DNA of 64,000 nt, taken from Hypomesus transpacificus (taxonomy: Eukaryota > Chordata > Actinopteri > Osmeriformes > Osmeridae). The DNA lies in contig NW_025813700.1 in the NCBI RefSeq assembly GCF_021917145.1, forward strand, positions 1-64,000, in the 5' to 3' direction. Shown here one piece after another: positions 26,763 to 36,403 of the stretch. Under the pieces are notes generated by a model that did not search any database, had not been told where the DNA came from, and saw nothing but the letters and a program-made list of their open reading frames with translations. Numbering within the stretch: the stretch's first letter is position 1; the number at the start of each line of letters is the position of its first letter. Both the position numbers and the translations under genes were made by a program.

Positions 26763-27771
26763 AAGAAAGAAAGAGAGACACAGGGACAGAGAGAGAGATA
26801 TGAGATGGAAAGAAAAATAAGGAAACAGACAGGGTACAAAAAGAGAGAGAGAGAGATTGCAGGAGAAGACAAAGAAAGATGGAAAGGCAAACAAACAAAT
26901 AAACAAAGAGAAAGACAAATTGTAAGTTACTTCCTGTATTTCAAAGAAACTGACCTGGATAAGCCCTTACCTGAGAGCAGCCTGTGTTTGAGATGTGCCC
27001 CTCACTGAAGTAAAACACTGAAACGGAGGGAATAGAATAGATTAACACCCAGACAGCTTGTATGGAAGATCAAGTGAAGGCAACGGGACGAACTTCCCTG
27101 GCTAATAGACACTGCAGTAATTCAGAACTAACGAAATGGACAGCGTTACAGTCACTTTTCAGAACCACGGACAGCGAACGCTGTCAGTCATTGTGCAGTT
27201 TCGGCTTCCAAAGTTCGTCGTGCCAACTAAGTTAGCACATTTATACCCTTTGCCTGAGAGGACGAGACTGCGTGCGACGTTGATTTGACATTGGACTGAC
27301 ATACTAGCTTGGTTAGCTCATTAACAGGACATGGGCAAGATAATTAGTTTCATTGATTGCACTCTGACAGTCAAATCGCACGTCTGTGTCTAACTTCATC
27401 CCAAGACCCATGTCCATCAACGCGTAATTTTGGTCGAAGTTGCACCTGTGACGTTCCCGATACCTTTAGGCAAGCATTCAATTTTTAGCTAGTTCGCTAA
27501 CTAGCTTAGCAAATTAGCTTAAACATGACAATAATAGGCTTCGACATGACGACAGTTAAATAGTTATTCACTAAACATAGTCACATCGTACTGGCTGCAA
27601 CGCATTATCATGTAGTCCCAACCTTCGCCTCACCTCGCTGAACAATGTTCAGGTAGATAACTAGTTAGCTAGATATGCCTCATCCAGCCGTCTCTTACCA
27701 AATGAAATGAAGAGATACCAAAGGACTATTTTGTATCGGTTAGCAATGTTTCCCATATACACTGCCCCCAT
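13628..27771 (-). CDS. b3glct: Beta-1,3-glucosyltransferase (O-fucose-specific, ER)
   Basis: Adds glucose to O-fucose on thrombospondin type 1 repeats in the ER lumen. Fifteen exons join in phase to 488 codons plus stop (the human protein is near 498): 27699-27771, 26971-27004, 26558-26595, 26062-26171, 24810-24886, 24593-24704, 24360-24496, 24218-24281, 23540-23656, 22582-22651, 20614-20727, 16224-16323, 15779-15919, 15508-15652, 13628-13762. Exon 1 gives a hydrophobic leader ([14 protein letters not shown]). Later landmarks are [46 protein letters not shown], the metal-binding DDD of [31 protein letters not shown] and SFHKHWN. The chain ends in RDEL, an ER-retrieval signal like the human REEL. 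Exons 2 and 3 are short and poorly conserved, so their limits are less sure. Exon 13 has a 7-residue duplication (GYSLGHH twice). Exon 14's donor is tandemly amplified. Confidence 0.95.
13914..14108 (+). mobile_element. tRNA-derived SINE in b3glct intron 14
   Basis: Full-length type copy: CAGATGGCTGAGCGGTGAGG head, GATCGATTCCCCG B-box region, CTTGGGCAAGGCACTTCACC body, and a tail ending GACTAAATCTAAATCT. Inserted antisense to the gene. Confidence 0.85.
14787..15507 (-). repeat. Tandem array of the b3glct exon 14 end and its 5' splice site
   Basis: Units of 45-59 bp, each with (minus strand) CCCTCTGTTCCACCAG, then the donor GTAGGGACC, a C run and a CA run. Copies of the exon-intron junction start at about 14812, 14857, 14907, 14960, 15019, 15072, 15123, 15176, 15229, 15280, 15339, 15396 and 15455; the real exon 14 end is at 15508. 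The most distal copy has GCAGGG instead of GTAGGG. The core is almost invariant while CA and C run lengths vary. Confidence 0.95.
17100..17330. repeat. GA-rich simple repeat in b3glct intron 11
   Basis: Imperfect GA/GACA/GATA repeats, purine on the plus strand. Confidence 0.85.
17750..18230. repeat. G/A-only low-complexity tract (GGGAGAGAGGAG family)
   Basis: Nearly 480 bp of pure G and A built from units such as GGAGAGCAGGGGGAGAGAGG. The minus strand is C/T only. Long apparent ORFs here are artefacts. Confidence 0.9.
18245..18372. repeat. Minisatellite, 17-bp unit, about 7.5 copies
   Basis: Perfect repeats of GTGAAGGAGTCTCAGCC in b3glct intron 11. The near-absence of differences between copies suggests recent expansion. 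Confidence 0.95.
18890..18994. repeat. (GA)n microsatellite
   Basis: GA repeat with short TG and ACAC interruptions. Confidence 0.95.
19745..20010. repeat. Compound (GA)n tract with GAACAA and GCACGTGT units
   Basis: GA runs interrupted by regularly spaced AACAAGAGAGAGAG units (five) and two GCACGTGTGAGAGAG units. Confidence 0.9.
20490..20556. repeat. (GA)n plus poly-G
   Basis: About 50 bp of GA followed by about 13 G, about 55 bp downstream in transcript sense of the exon 11 donor. Confidence 0.9.
21295..21580. repeat. GGAGACAGGGAGAA / GGAGGGAGAA repeat and (GA)n
   Basis: About 16 units of 10-14 bp followed by about 20 GA units, in b3glct intron 10. Confidence 0.9.
22480..22570. repeat. 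(ACACACACAGAA) repeat at the exon 10 donor
   Basis: Six units of a 16-bp repeat (ACACACACACACAGAA) whose last copy lies about 10 bp from the b3glct exon 10 donor on the minus strand. Confidence 0.9.
22981..23515. repeat. Minisatellite, unit about 29 bp, about 18 copies
   Basis: Units contain GTCTAGACGTGGTGTGGGTG followed by AAGGTGGAG. It begins about 20 bp past the donor of b3glct exon 9 in transcript sense and fills most of the short intron 9. G/C variants (GGTGGAG, GGCGGAG, GGTGGAGCTC) mark sub-lineages of units. Confidence 0.9.
23670..23810. repeat. (GGGA)n microsatellite
   Basis: About 34 perfect tetranucleotides beginning 14 bp from the exon 9 acceptor, giving (CCCT)n as the polypyrimidine tract in the transcript. 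Confidence 0.95.
24940..25060. repeat. 15-bp minisatellite
   Basis: About eight copies of GGGGAGAGTGAGGCT in b3glct intron 4. Confidence 0.9.
26615..26785. repeat. Long GA-rich microsatellite in b3glct intron 2
   Basis: About 40 uninterrupted GA units (26675-26757) flanked by GACA and GAAA derivatives. It lies about 20 bp before the exon 3 acceptor in transcript sense. Confidence 0.95.
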
Positions 27772-28697
27772 TCTACGTGGCCTGTTCGAAAGGATGCATA
27801 TTGCTAACAACTAGGCTATATAAAATACATTTTAACCATGGAGCGGGTAGGCTCTAATGTTTGGCATGCCTCTTCGGACGTTACACGTTTAAATTATGTT
27901 ATAGTGGCCTCCTGTGGCCAAATAAGGTGTTGCACTTATGCCTGACAAACAAAATAGTATAGCAGAAAATAGGATAAGATGTTCAATGCTGAGGATAAAA
28001 CCAGTGGTGTAGTCTACGTGATACGCAGGTATACGCCGTATACCCACTGGGAAAAGCCAAGGATGTCCGTATACCCACTTACAAAGGCGCGATGATACGT
28101 AACGACATCGTTTTGTGACAGAACGTTCTCGCTTTTATTCATACAGTCTCCCCGTCTGTATTGTGAATCTGTGAAAATTGGATATTTGGGGCTTTCGTTG
28201 CCGTGCCCTGGACCTGACGTGACGTCACTTAAAGTTAAGCAAAGTTGTTTGGCTCCGGCTCCCTTAAAAAAAGACGTTGTTTGGCTGTCATTCTTTGCGC
28301 GGTCTTTCATTTCTCGCAACTACGTACAGTTTGAACCACGTTTTAAAATAACGAGATATGAAACGTAAACAGACCCAAATAACTCAACTTCAGTGTTTTC
28401 AAAAGTATGTCGGGTCGCGTGATACTGCAGCTCCCACAGTCTGAGATCATGATGACCCGATCGTAAACGTTACAGAAAACCAGCCAGAAAATTCTACCGC
28501 AACTTTACTGTTACCTTGTAGGCTAAATGTCAGTAACTTACATATGATATCGTATGTCTGTGTGCGTGTGCCTGAGTACAGCAGTAAACAGAATACAACG
28601 TTTATATTTCCTTGTTTCAGATGATGAGAGAGATGGTGAGAACTCCTGGCCAGCATCGTGGACTAAAAGTCAGGCTAGAGTTTAAAAACAGGCATCC

Positions 28698-28768
28698 TTG
28701 GTTACATTTAGTCATTTAGCAGACGCTCCTATCCAGAGCGACTTACAGCAAGTACAGGGACATGGTTA
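28698..28768 (-). mobile_element. SINE 3' tail fragment
   Basis: Reverse complement of the tail of the local SINE family (TTACATTTAGTCATTTAGCA, then GACTTACAGCAAGTACAGGG). The tRNA-like head is missing. Confidence 0.75.
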
Positions 28769-28863
28769 GAGTGGAGGGACGGAAAGTTGGGAACAGTGGA
28801 TATCAGCACACATGCTGACATACAAACGCAGTTTGTCGGTGGAAACGTCACAGTTCTTAGTGT

Positions 28864-29128
28864 CAGGGGCGATTCTAGGATCAGACTTTTAGGGGTGCTC
28901 AGCACACGAATACAGTGCCTTGCAAAAGTGCTAAACGCCCTTGCTAATATAAATCCCTAATTTCACTGGATAACAATTAATACATTTATGTATTATTGTG
29001 CAAAATATTGAATTAATTAAAAAACTAAGGATGTCCCTTTCTTCATGACCTACCAGCATCAAATGATAGAAAACATTTATCATTATTTTTAGGGGTGCTG
29101 AGCTGAAAATGGTCTAAAATCGCCACTG
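28864..29128. mobile_element. Short hAT-like MITE
   Basis: Ends CAGGGGCGATTCTAGG and (reverse complement) CAGTGGCGATTTTAGA are 13/16 identical inverted repeats. About 265 bp, noncoding. No clean 8-bp duplication is visible, so it is older than its neighbour, or the limits are slightly off. Confidence 0.55.
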
Positions 29129-29156
29129 TATGAGGTGTCGCTCTGAGACAAGCGAG

Positions 29157-30484
29157 CAGTGGCGTAACTATAGGGAGTGCAAGGAGTGCAGCTGCACTAG
29201 GGCCCGTGGCGAAAGGGGGCCCGTCCTCGATCTCACCGTTAAAGTGAGACTTGACCGGGCCCCTTGAGGCAATCTGACCGGGCCCCTTGCACCGCTGTAA
29301 AACCGTAAGTTGAAGATCCCATATGATCCAGTGTTATCAATTCGCAAACATTTCTCAATTATGGTGTCAGTTATTCAGAATTATGAGCTATCACCTGCCC
29401 AATAAACATTTTAAAAACAGTCAGTGTTAACAACAGCAAATAATTAATTTTTCCTCATTTGCCTTTTGCTGAATGAAACAAATGTCGTTTTTATTAAGTA
29501 ATATTGCCCTCGAAAAATAGCAAGGATGTCTGGGTAATATTGTTGTCAAAGATTCCCGCCCACCCACACACGATTGTTCCCATCCAGTTGTTGGAATACC
29601 ACAGACAGTTGTTGTTGGGATACTACAGTTGTGTTGCATTAGCGTTTTGAAGCGAATTAGGCTACCCCATGCCATGCCCTTTAACATAAAAGTGGCTCCA
29701 GAAAGCGGCAGGAACGAAAAGAGCAATTTGTAAGTGGGGCAAAGCTGTCAAAACTATCCTCATTTGGATTGTGGCGAAGCGTGTTGAAGAGGACGCTACG
29801 TCTGACCCCCAGCTCGGCAACAGCAATGAGTGTGAAACTCAGCCACCAGGGTAGGCTAATAATTACATAACGTTTACTGTCTGGTGTATGCAGTTGACAT
29901 GGCTATTAAACGTCATAAAAATGCACATATAGGCCTAGGCTACCAGGCAGCGGCCAGGTTAGATATAGTAAACTATGTGCAGGATGTAGTTGGAAAATAG
30001 CTGAAGCTAGATAGACTAAATGTAAACTAGCATATTTAACGAACATAAAATCAAATATTCACCATCGAAGTGACAGTTTTTTTTTACTAGTACCCAGATA
30101 GCACACATGACAGATCGAAACGTCATTCATAACGTCGGATAAGCCTTGGTAAATGATCAGATTTTCTTCTCATCTCTGTGCTCTATTTCAAATGTCGCAG
30201 ATACGTCGGCTCATGACTGACTGTTCCATTATACTCATTCCGTGTTGTAGCAATCATAATCTAGAGCCAGAGACTCGCGAGTCAGAGCCGTTCACTTTTG
30301 AAAACCGTAATCTATCTTCACATAGAAGGAGCAGTCGTTACCCTTAATTGTACATCATGAGTAGCCTAAATTTCCTTGCGCATCGCTAAACTGAAAACTC
30401 AATAATTTCGCCTGACGATAGGTCGGTAAGGGGCCCGTTGGTGAGATCTGCACTCGGGCCCGCCAAGTCCTTGTTACGCCGCTG
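29157..30484. mobile_element. Nonautonomous hAT transposon with perfect 8-bp duplication
   Basis: Inverted ends CAGTGGCGTAAC... and ...GTTACGCCGCTG. The eight bases CAAGCGAG sit directly on both sides (29149-29156 and 30485-30492), the length expected for hAT insertion. About 1.33 kb. No intact transposase frame is seen inside. Confidence 0.85.
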
Positions 30485-30517
30485 CAAGCGAGTATGAGGC
30501 AGGGAGGGGAAAATCAC

Positions 30518-31602
30518 CAGTGACGTGCAGTCAGGGTAGGCAAGGTAGGCAGGGCCTACCCTGCCAAAGTTCAAACGTAAAAATGTTTATTAAATAATTG
30601 TATTTAATAAACTTGTATTTGTATTTTCTTGTGATTTATATATGCAATATGTGTGTTATTCCAATTGTTTAGACGTTACGATGACAAATGTAGCAGTTAC
30701 GCATAATCAAATACAATAAAATGGTAGAATAAGCAGTGCTTTTACTGTCCATTCATTGCGGACGACAACGAAAAACTCAATTTTTTCGATCATGTATTCT
30801 TTAACATGTACGTCGAAAAGCACAACTCTTCTGTGCCTTTGCACGTAAATATGTTATGCCAGTAATCATCAACGTTACGTATCAAACATGGACCAATTAA
30901 AATCGAGATATTACTGGACATTTGCGCAGCTGACGTCATTACACCAGCTAAACGTAATCCCCGCGAAATTCAAAGTAAAAATTACGGCAGCATTATCTCC
31001 CCATATTGTAGAACTAAGACATTTTTCAAAGCTCGATTTAATGGCAAAAATGAGTTGCTAGCAAGAGGGAGGCCCTATGCCAACCTTGCCTGAACTACAC
31101 CAGCAAAAGGGACCAAAAATTGTGCGCTCGTTTCAAACGGACTGGTATGACAGAAAAGATTGGCTATGTGGCTGTGCTAGCAGTCAGCGGCTGTACTGCC
31201 ATCCATTATCTACCGATTGGTGAGTCAGAAACTATTTTGGGTTGAATTTTGAATTGGTTGAATTAATGCCGACTGCAAGCCATTTGCCTTCATATTCAAT
31301 TGAGCAGTGTGTGTTCTCATGTTGCTGAATGACAAACATAATTGGCCGCTGTGCAATAGTTAAGGATAAAGATGGTTGCATTCTGATGCTGGACATTGGT
31401 GTGTGTGCGTGCGTACGTGTGCGAGAGAGAGACTACGATATGTCATGTCATTAAAGTAAGTCATCCTGATTGGACATTTCTTGATATCAACCGTGCATGT
31501 GTGCCGCGCTTGTGCGTACTGTTTTGACATAGCCTATTAGCCTAAACAATAAATTTGGTAATCTGGCTTTCATAACTCAGTGCCTACATCAGCACGTCAC
31601 TG
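30518..31602 (+). mobile_element. hAT transposon, internally deleted, with perfect 8-bp duplication
   Basis: Ends CAGTGACGTGC and GCACGTCACTG are inverted repeats. The target duplication AAAATCAC is exact (30510-30517 and 31603-31610). About 1.09 kb. It keeps a piece of transposase exon (separate entry) and starts only 26 bp after the duplication of the preceding hAT element. Confidence 0.85.
31050..31219 (+). pseudogene. hAT transposase zinc-finger exon fragment
   Basis: One frame reads GPMPTLPELHQQKGPKIVR then FQTDWYDRKDWLCGC...RLYC, the TTF-type N-terminal zinc-finger pattern of hAT transposases. The preceding ELLARGRP lies in another frame, so a frameshift has occurred at the junction. 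A donor-like GGTGAGTC follows. The catalytic domain is absent. Confidence 0.6.
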
Positions 31603-31904
31603 AAAATCACAGTCAACTCACTACAAAAACATAGACTACACCCTGCACCGTACACAAACGCACACAGACAGTGAGTGACGTTTATAAATCAAATACAATC
31701 ATATTTGTATAGGCCTTTTTACAAGCATTGTCACAGAGGGCTTCAAAAACGTCCATAGAACCGGCCCTCAACCAACCTAAACACTCACGAAAGATAAGGA
31801 AAAACTCCCAGGAAAACGAATTGAGAAAAAATGGAAGAAACTCACTGCAATCTCACAACAAAACTAATCTCACTACAAGCTTTTGGTGAAACTTGACGAC
31901 CCGG

Positions 31905-32042
31905 TTTTGTCATTTACCAGAAGCTAAAATCCAGAGCGACTTGCTGTAAGTACAGGGTAAGTACAGGGTAAGTACATTCCCCCCAGGCAAGTAGGGTGGA
32001 GTGCCAATTGCCCAAGGACACAACGACATTTCTGGAATCGAA
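31905..32042 (-). mobile_element. Partial SINE
   Basis: Reverse complement of the SINE body (GTAAGTACA repeated three times, then CATTCCCCCCAGGCAAGTAG and AATTGCCCAAGGACACAACG). The GTACAGGGTAA segment is internally triplicated. Confidence 0.7.
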
Positions 32043-32121
32043 TGTTAACATTCTCTGGTATGACCTTTAGTATTCCCGTTTGTGAAGAACAAGTCCACGG
32101 TTCACGTGACTTGTTGACTTA

Positions 32122-33344
32122 AGGTGCTTTCACACCTATTAGCCCGTTTACTTAGTCCGAATCAGTGGATGAGTTGCTACTTTGTTGCATTTGTTGCAGG
32201 TCCGGTTAGTGTTCACACGGTCCTATAAGGAACCAACGTTCATAAAAATACAATGACGTTTGTAAAAAACATGCAGGCACACAGAGATGAGGTTGTTAAT
32301 CTATTGGACAGAAAATGATTGAGGGAAAATTCCTTCCTTGTCACAAAACAACAATTGAGCAACAGCAGCGTATTGAGATTGCAATACTATCTTTAATTGT
32401 TATGACCACGTTTTTTGGGTTGCTCGTTGGTCTTTTACTCAGGATTATACCCAGGTCATCAAACCATGGGAATAAAAAAATTTCGTCCGACAAGCTATCA
32501 CTTTTCCATAGAATATCACACACTTTTATGTATTGCTGCCAACGTTTTTTAACTTTCAAATGACATTGGTCCACTTTGCAATAATAACGCTTTATTTCAG
32601 TAGGCCTGTATCACAAAATAACATTATTGACCTATTCCAGGAAGCAAACCAAAATGTAGTGCATTGTGGGTTGAAAAAGGATGTTGACATTTGACAGCGA
32701 CAGCCGTGCCACTCATTAGCAGCAGAATTAGTTGAGGGAAAACGTGGAGAACTGATTAAGTGAAAGCTCTTCTGCAAATATGGGCTGATGATCATATTGC
32801 AGAGATACTTGTGGAGACACATAAGAATAGCGAGGTATTTAAATTATTTAGTGATATAAGCCTACTGAAATAAAGGGTTAATTTTGCACAGTGGAGTAAT
32901 GTCGTTTGAAAGTTAAAAAACGTAGGCAGCAATACATAAAAGTGTGTGATATTCTATGGAAAAGTGGTAGCTCGTCGGACGAAAACAAATTATTCCCATG
33001 GTTTGATGACCTGGATATAATCTTGAGTAAAAAACCAACGAGCCAAAAACGTGGTCACAACAATTAAAGATAGTATTGCAATCTCAATACGCTGCTGTTG
33101 CTCCATTGTTGTTTCGTGACAAGAAAGTGATTTTCCCTAAATCATTTTCTGTCCAAAAGATTAACAACCTGTGTGACCGCGTGTCATTGTTTTTTTTACA
33201 AACGTCATTGTAGTTTTACAAACGTTGGTTCGCTTAAAACAGGACCGTGTGAACACTAACCGGACCTAACGATAAATGCAACAAAGTAGCAACTCATCCA
33301 CTGATTCGGACCAAGCAAACGGACTAATAGGTGTGAAAGCACCC
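32122..33344. mobile_element. Palindromic PIF/Harbinger-like element with about 490-bp inverted arms
   Basis: The termini GGTGCTTTCACACCTATTAG and its reverse complement (33325-33343) lie at the ends of long arms (about 32122-32610 and 32860-33344) that are imperfect inverted copies of each other. The flanking bases are TTA on both sides (32119-32121 and 33345-33347), matching the 3-bp TWA duplication of PIF/Harbinger elements. The central loop holds a Myb/trihelix-like coding scrap. Class assignment is inference from the duplication and that scrap. Confidence 0.65.
32745..32872 (+). pseudogene. Myb/trihelix-like DNA-binding domain fragment
   Basis: The frame reads WRTD, a stop, then VKALLQIWADDHIAEIL and ETHKNSEVFKLFSDIS. 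This is the pattern of the SANT/trihelix accessory protein encoded by Harbinger transposons, where a start such as W-T-x-x-E-V-x-A-L-L-x-I-W-A-D is usual. The in-frame TAA and the lack of the rest of the gene make it a dead remnant. Confidence 0.55.
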
Positions 33345-33632
33345 TTATTCTCACTACGGCAAAGGGAATAGGTACGTTCGACTTTATGCAGCGCCGGCGT
33401 CTCCTGCAGCCGCCTGCAGCCCGGCTGACTTGAAGCAGCCAATGGCATTCTCAGCGTCAAGGCAGCGACGCCGAACACACCCCAAGTGTCACGTGTTACA
33501 GTCCAACATCTGGTAGTGTTTAATAAAGACAGCCTCTGCACTGACAACATCACAACTTTGCCTCTAGCTGAGCAAAGGTTAGCAGAAACACTGTGAGCAG
33601 TATAACTGACCCATTTACTCCTGAATACAGAC

Positions 33633-35611
33633 ATGACAGTCGACGAATTATCAAGATGCAAGTTTAGTATGATCGAGGTGGAAGATTTTTTGAGAAATCC
33701 GCCGCGGGGTTTTAAGGTAGAGACGCGGCGTACTGGTTACCGTTTTGTCAAAAGCGACCCGAAAAGCTGCTGTGTGTTAATTGACGACTTCGAGTCGTGT
33801 AAAGGAAAGGTTATGTTCCAGCATTCAACTGGAAAGTAAGTAAATACTTTGCTTATAGTCTAATATGGACGCATTTATGATTTCTCTTACGAAAAATAAG
33901 TATACTTCAAGTTTAATTGGTAAGTATAGGCTACTCATAATATTATACTTTGTTTAATATAAAAGTATATTATTATCATGGTTCTTAAAGTATACTAGCA
34001 GTGTACCCATTATACTACTTTTGTAAGTAAACTAAATTGGTCCACTTTTTAGGTCATTTAGTACACTTTAAAGTACACTTATAGTATATTTGAGGTTTAC
34101 TTTTGATACTGTAAAGTAGCCTGTGTAGTGCACTTTCAGTTCATGAAGAAGCTCTTCATAAACTGAAAGTGCACTACACAGGTTAGTAACAGTATTCCAA
34201 GGAATACTCTTATGTAACCTGTGTAGTACACCTTGGAACACTCTTATGTAACCTGTGTAGTGCACTTTCAGTTCATGAAGTATCTTTGCTAATGTACCTT
34301 AAAGTATAGTTTGAAGTACTTTCAAGTGCACTTTTAATTAATGTAAGTACTTCAAGAAGTAAACTTAGTAACTAATACATTTACAATGATTTACTAATGT
34401 ATTTAAATGTTATGGGCCCCTCATACGCCGCTGGTGAACTATTTTCAAAGCATACTTCTTAAAAGTATATAAAAACTGAATTATTTTCCATGCAAACTTC
34501 GTAAAAGCTTATCAAAAGTGAACTATTTTCAAAGCATACTTAAAAGTATATCAAAAGTGAACTATGCATACTTATTTTTTGACATACTTAAAAGTATGTC
34601 AATCCTCTTTCTCACTTTTTCTGAAGGACAATCAAGGTGCATAATCTACGAGATTACACAACTGTCAGAAATAACCTCACATCGAAGAAGTTTTATCTGC
34701 TAGTGTCAGCATGTGAAAACAAGTCATCGAAGGACACAAAAAATGACATCAAAGGTAAGTCGTGCGTCAAGATGACACATTAAGCACTTTGTCAATAAAA
34801 CATCACATTCAAATATCATCAAATGCAATATTTCAGTGTTTTCAATGTCTTCTGGTCATAAAACAAGACCAGTTGCAGGCGGAAAAGAATGACTTTAAGG
34901 TCTGACTCACTCTTTCGTCTGACTTAACCATGGGTGGAAAAGAGCTTTGCCTATTCTTGGCAGATGCCCAGGCGCCATAAAATGAATCATTCCTGATTTG
35001 TTTTGTTCCGCTTGAGGGCTGAAGTTGGTACGTGAGGCTCTCTGTGACGTGGCTTGGACAAAAAAAAAAAAAAATAAGGGTTATTCCCCATTTTCTTCCA
35101 TGTTTTCATCAGTGTTGCGGCGCTTTGTTGTGGTCATCGATGGAAGCGATCCCTTCGTCAAGTGGGAGTTGGAGCGAGGCTTGGACAGGACCATCTCCTC
35201 AGTAGCCGGAGAGAGCTACAAGGTGGATGTAAGTTTGTAAGGATACACTCTGTACCGCAGAATGGCTACCAGTTGAACACATGCACCTATTGGAGCTCAT
35301 GAACAGGCTTTTGTTTGTCATGACTCATCCATAGGACGGAAACAGCTTTTCAGTTCCCGTACGACTGACACCATGACACGCATATTATGAATGAATGAAG
35401 CCATTGTTTGAATATATTTTCTCTCGCCCTATCTTTTCAGGTTGACTTTAGTGAATCCTTGCAGGCCTGGCTGGGCAAGGGTTTCCATATCCCAACCAAC
35501 GGTCAGATGGTCAAGCCGACATGGAGAGACACCAGTTTCACCTTAAAATATTACTCTGATGCTCTCTTTGACTTTCCTCACTGGCTTGGATTCAGCAAAC
35601 GGCAGTTCAAG
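33633..35611 (+). CDS. medag: Mesenteric estrogen-dependent adipogenesis protein (exons 1-4; C-terminus unresolved)
   Basis: Four exons join in phase to 206 codons: 33633-33835, 34627-34754, 35113-35228 and 35441-35611. The order and content match MEDAG (about 303 aa in human), a cytoplasmic protein that promotes adipocyte differentiation. The segment RRFVVVIDGSDPFVKWELER...SSVAGESYKVD aligns with human residues ending SSVIGESYRL, and YYSDALFDFPHWLGFS aligns with ADALFDFFYWFGLS. After exon 4 (...FSKRQFK, donor gtaaag) the next acceptor, at 35760, gives an early stop in phase. The longer frame there (to about 35997) is one base out. The native C-terminus is therefore either short, encoded by an exon not recognised, or disrupted. 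Intron 1 carries palindromic repeats. A Harbinger-like element ends 289 bp upstream of the ATG. Confidence 0.8.
33885..34600. repeat. Palindrome-rich repeat block in medag intron 1
   Basis: Repeated AAGTATACTT, AAGTACACTT and AAGTGCACTT motifs and ATTTTCAAAGCATACTT, related in inverse orientation to the block at 5216-5855. Clear terminal repeats were not found. Confidence 0.6.
34120..34182. repeat. Near-perfect hairpin, 29-bp arms
   Basis: Left arm 34120-34148 starts CCTGTGTAGTGCACTTTCAG. The right arm 34154-34182 is its reverse complement with one mismatch, and the loop is 5 bases. A third partial copy of the arm occurs at about 34251-34280. Confidence 0.9.
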
Positions 35612-35754
35612 GTAAAGATCTGGCAACCACACTCCAAACCCCTTTCCTCTTCTTTGATAGGCTGGCGTGGTTTTATGTCATCATATATGGCGGAATCACG
35701 TGTAACAGTGATTTCGGAATCATGTGTGACGTGACAAGTTCTGTTTTTGGATAT

Positions 35755-36000
35755 TCAGATCACCTGTTGTGGAAGATGAGAATCTGCTCGCCAACAGCAG
35801 AGATGTTCTGGACTGCCTTGCTACATACCTGCCACCTTGGTGTTTTGCCCCCATTGAAGAAGGGTCACCTCTTCCTTTCAGCTGTAAGCACCAGCTGTCG
35901 TGTTTTTTTCCACAAGAAACCAGAAGGAGGCGCTGTTATCAGAGTTCTTCTGAAGCAGGAAGCAGCTGCATACGGGCCAAAGGCTTGTGGGCTTGAAAAT
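35755..36000 (+). other. Possible medag terminal exon, frame uncertain
   Basis: An open stretch preceded by a good acceptor (TTTGGATATTCAG) reads SPVVEDENLL...SRDVLDCLATYLPPWCF...EEGSPLPF and stops near 35997. The phase from exon 4 does not match: in-phase reading stops after six codons. Resemblance to the human MEDAG C-terminus is too weak to decide. Confidence 0.3.
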
Positions 36001-36262
36001 GAATACTGCTCAGAATAAGTTAGGAAGTGGCTGCACCTTACAGTTCAATTCTGAGATTTACTGAAACACATCTTGCAACCAGGCCCAGGTTATAGCCAAC
36101 ATTTGGCCTCGTATCACAAGAAGTATAATATTTGGCTTACGCGTAATTGTATTTCATTTTAATGTCCTTTATACAAAATGTCCTGTTCATATTTTAAATG
36201 TATTTACACTATAGACTTGCTGTCAACATCACACATTTAAAGATTTGTTCATAGACTTGTCT

Positions 36263-36268
36263 TTTATT
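36263..36268 (-). terminator. Candidate alox5ap polyadenylation signal
   Basis: AATAAA on the minus strand about 135 bp past the alox5ap stop codon. Confidence 0.45.
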
Positions 36269-36403
36269 ATTATTATTTTTATTTTCGCAGAATTCATTAC
36301 ATTGTGTGTGCATGGCTTAAAAACTTTTGCTAAAATAATTTCATGACAGATGTCATGACTGGGACAAAATGGCACATGATTCATTTAAAAGGTAAATAAG
36401 AAA

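Larger units (their letters stand above)
27772..33632. other. b3glct-medag interval, transposon-filled
   Basis: The 5' ends of b3glct and medag face away from each other here. No host gene was recognised. Most of the interval is DNA transposons: SINE tail, three hAT-type elements, and a Harbinger-like element. A further lone element end, CAGTGGTGTAGTCTACG, occurs near 28003 without a partner end. Confidence 0.65.

Noticed and set aside
32315-32574. Two overlapping ORFs of 77-82 codons in the left arm of the Harbinger-like element
   Set aside because: They lie in the inverted-repeat arm, are not conserved in the other arm and show no transposase motif.
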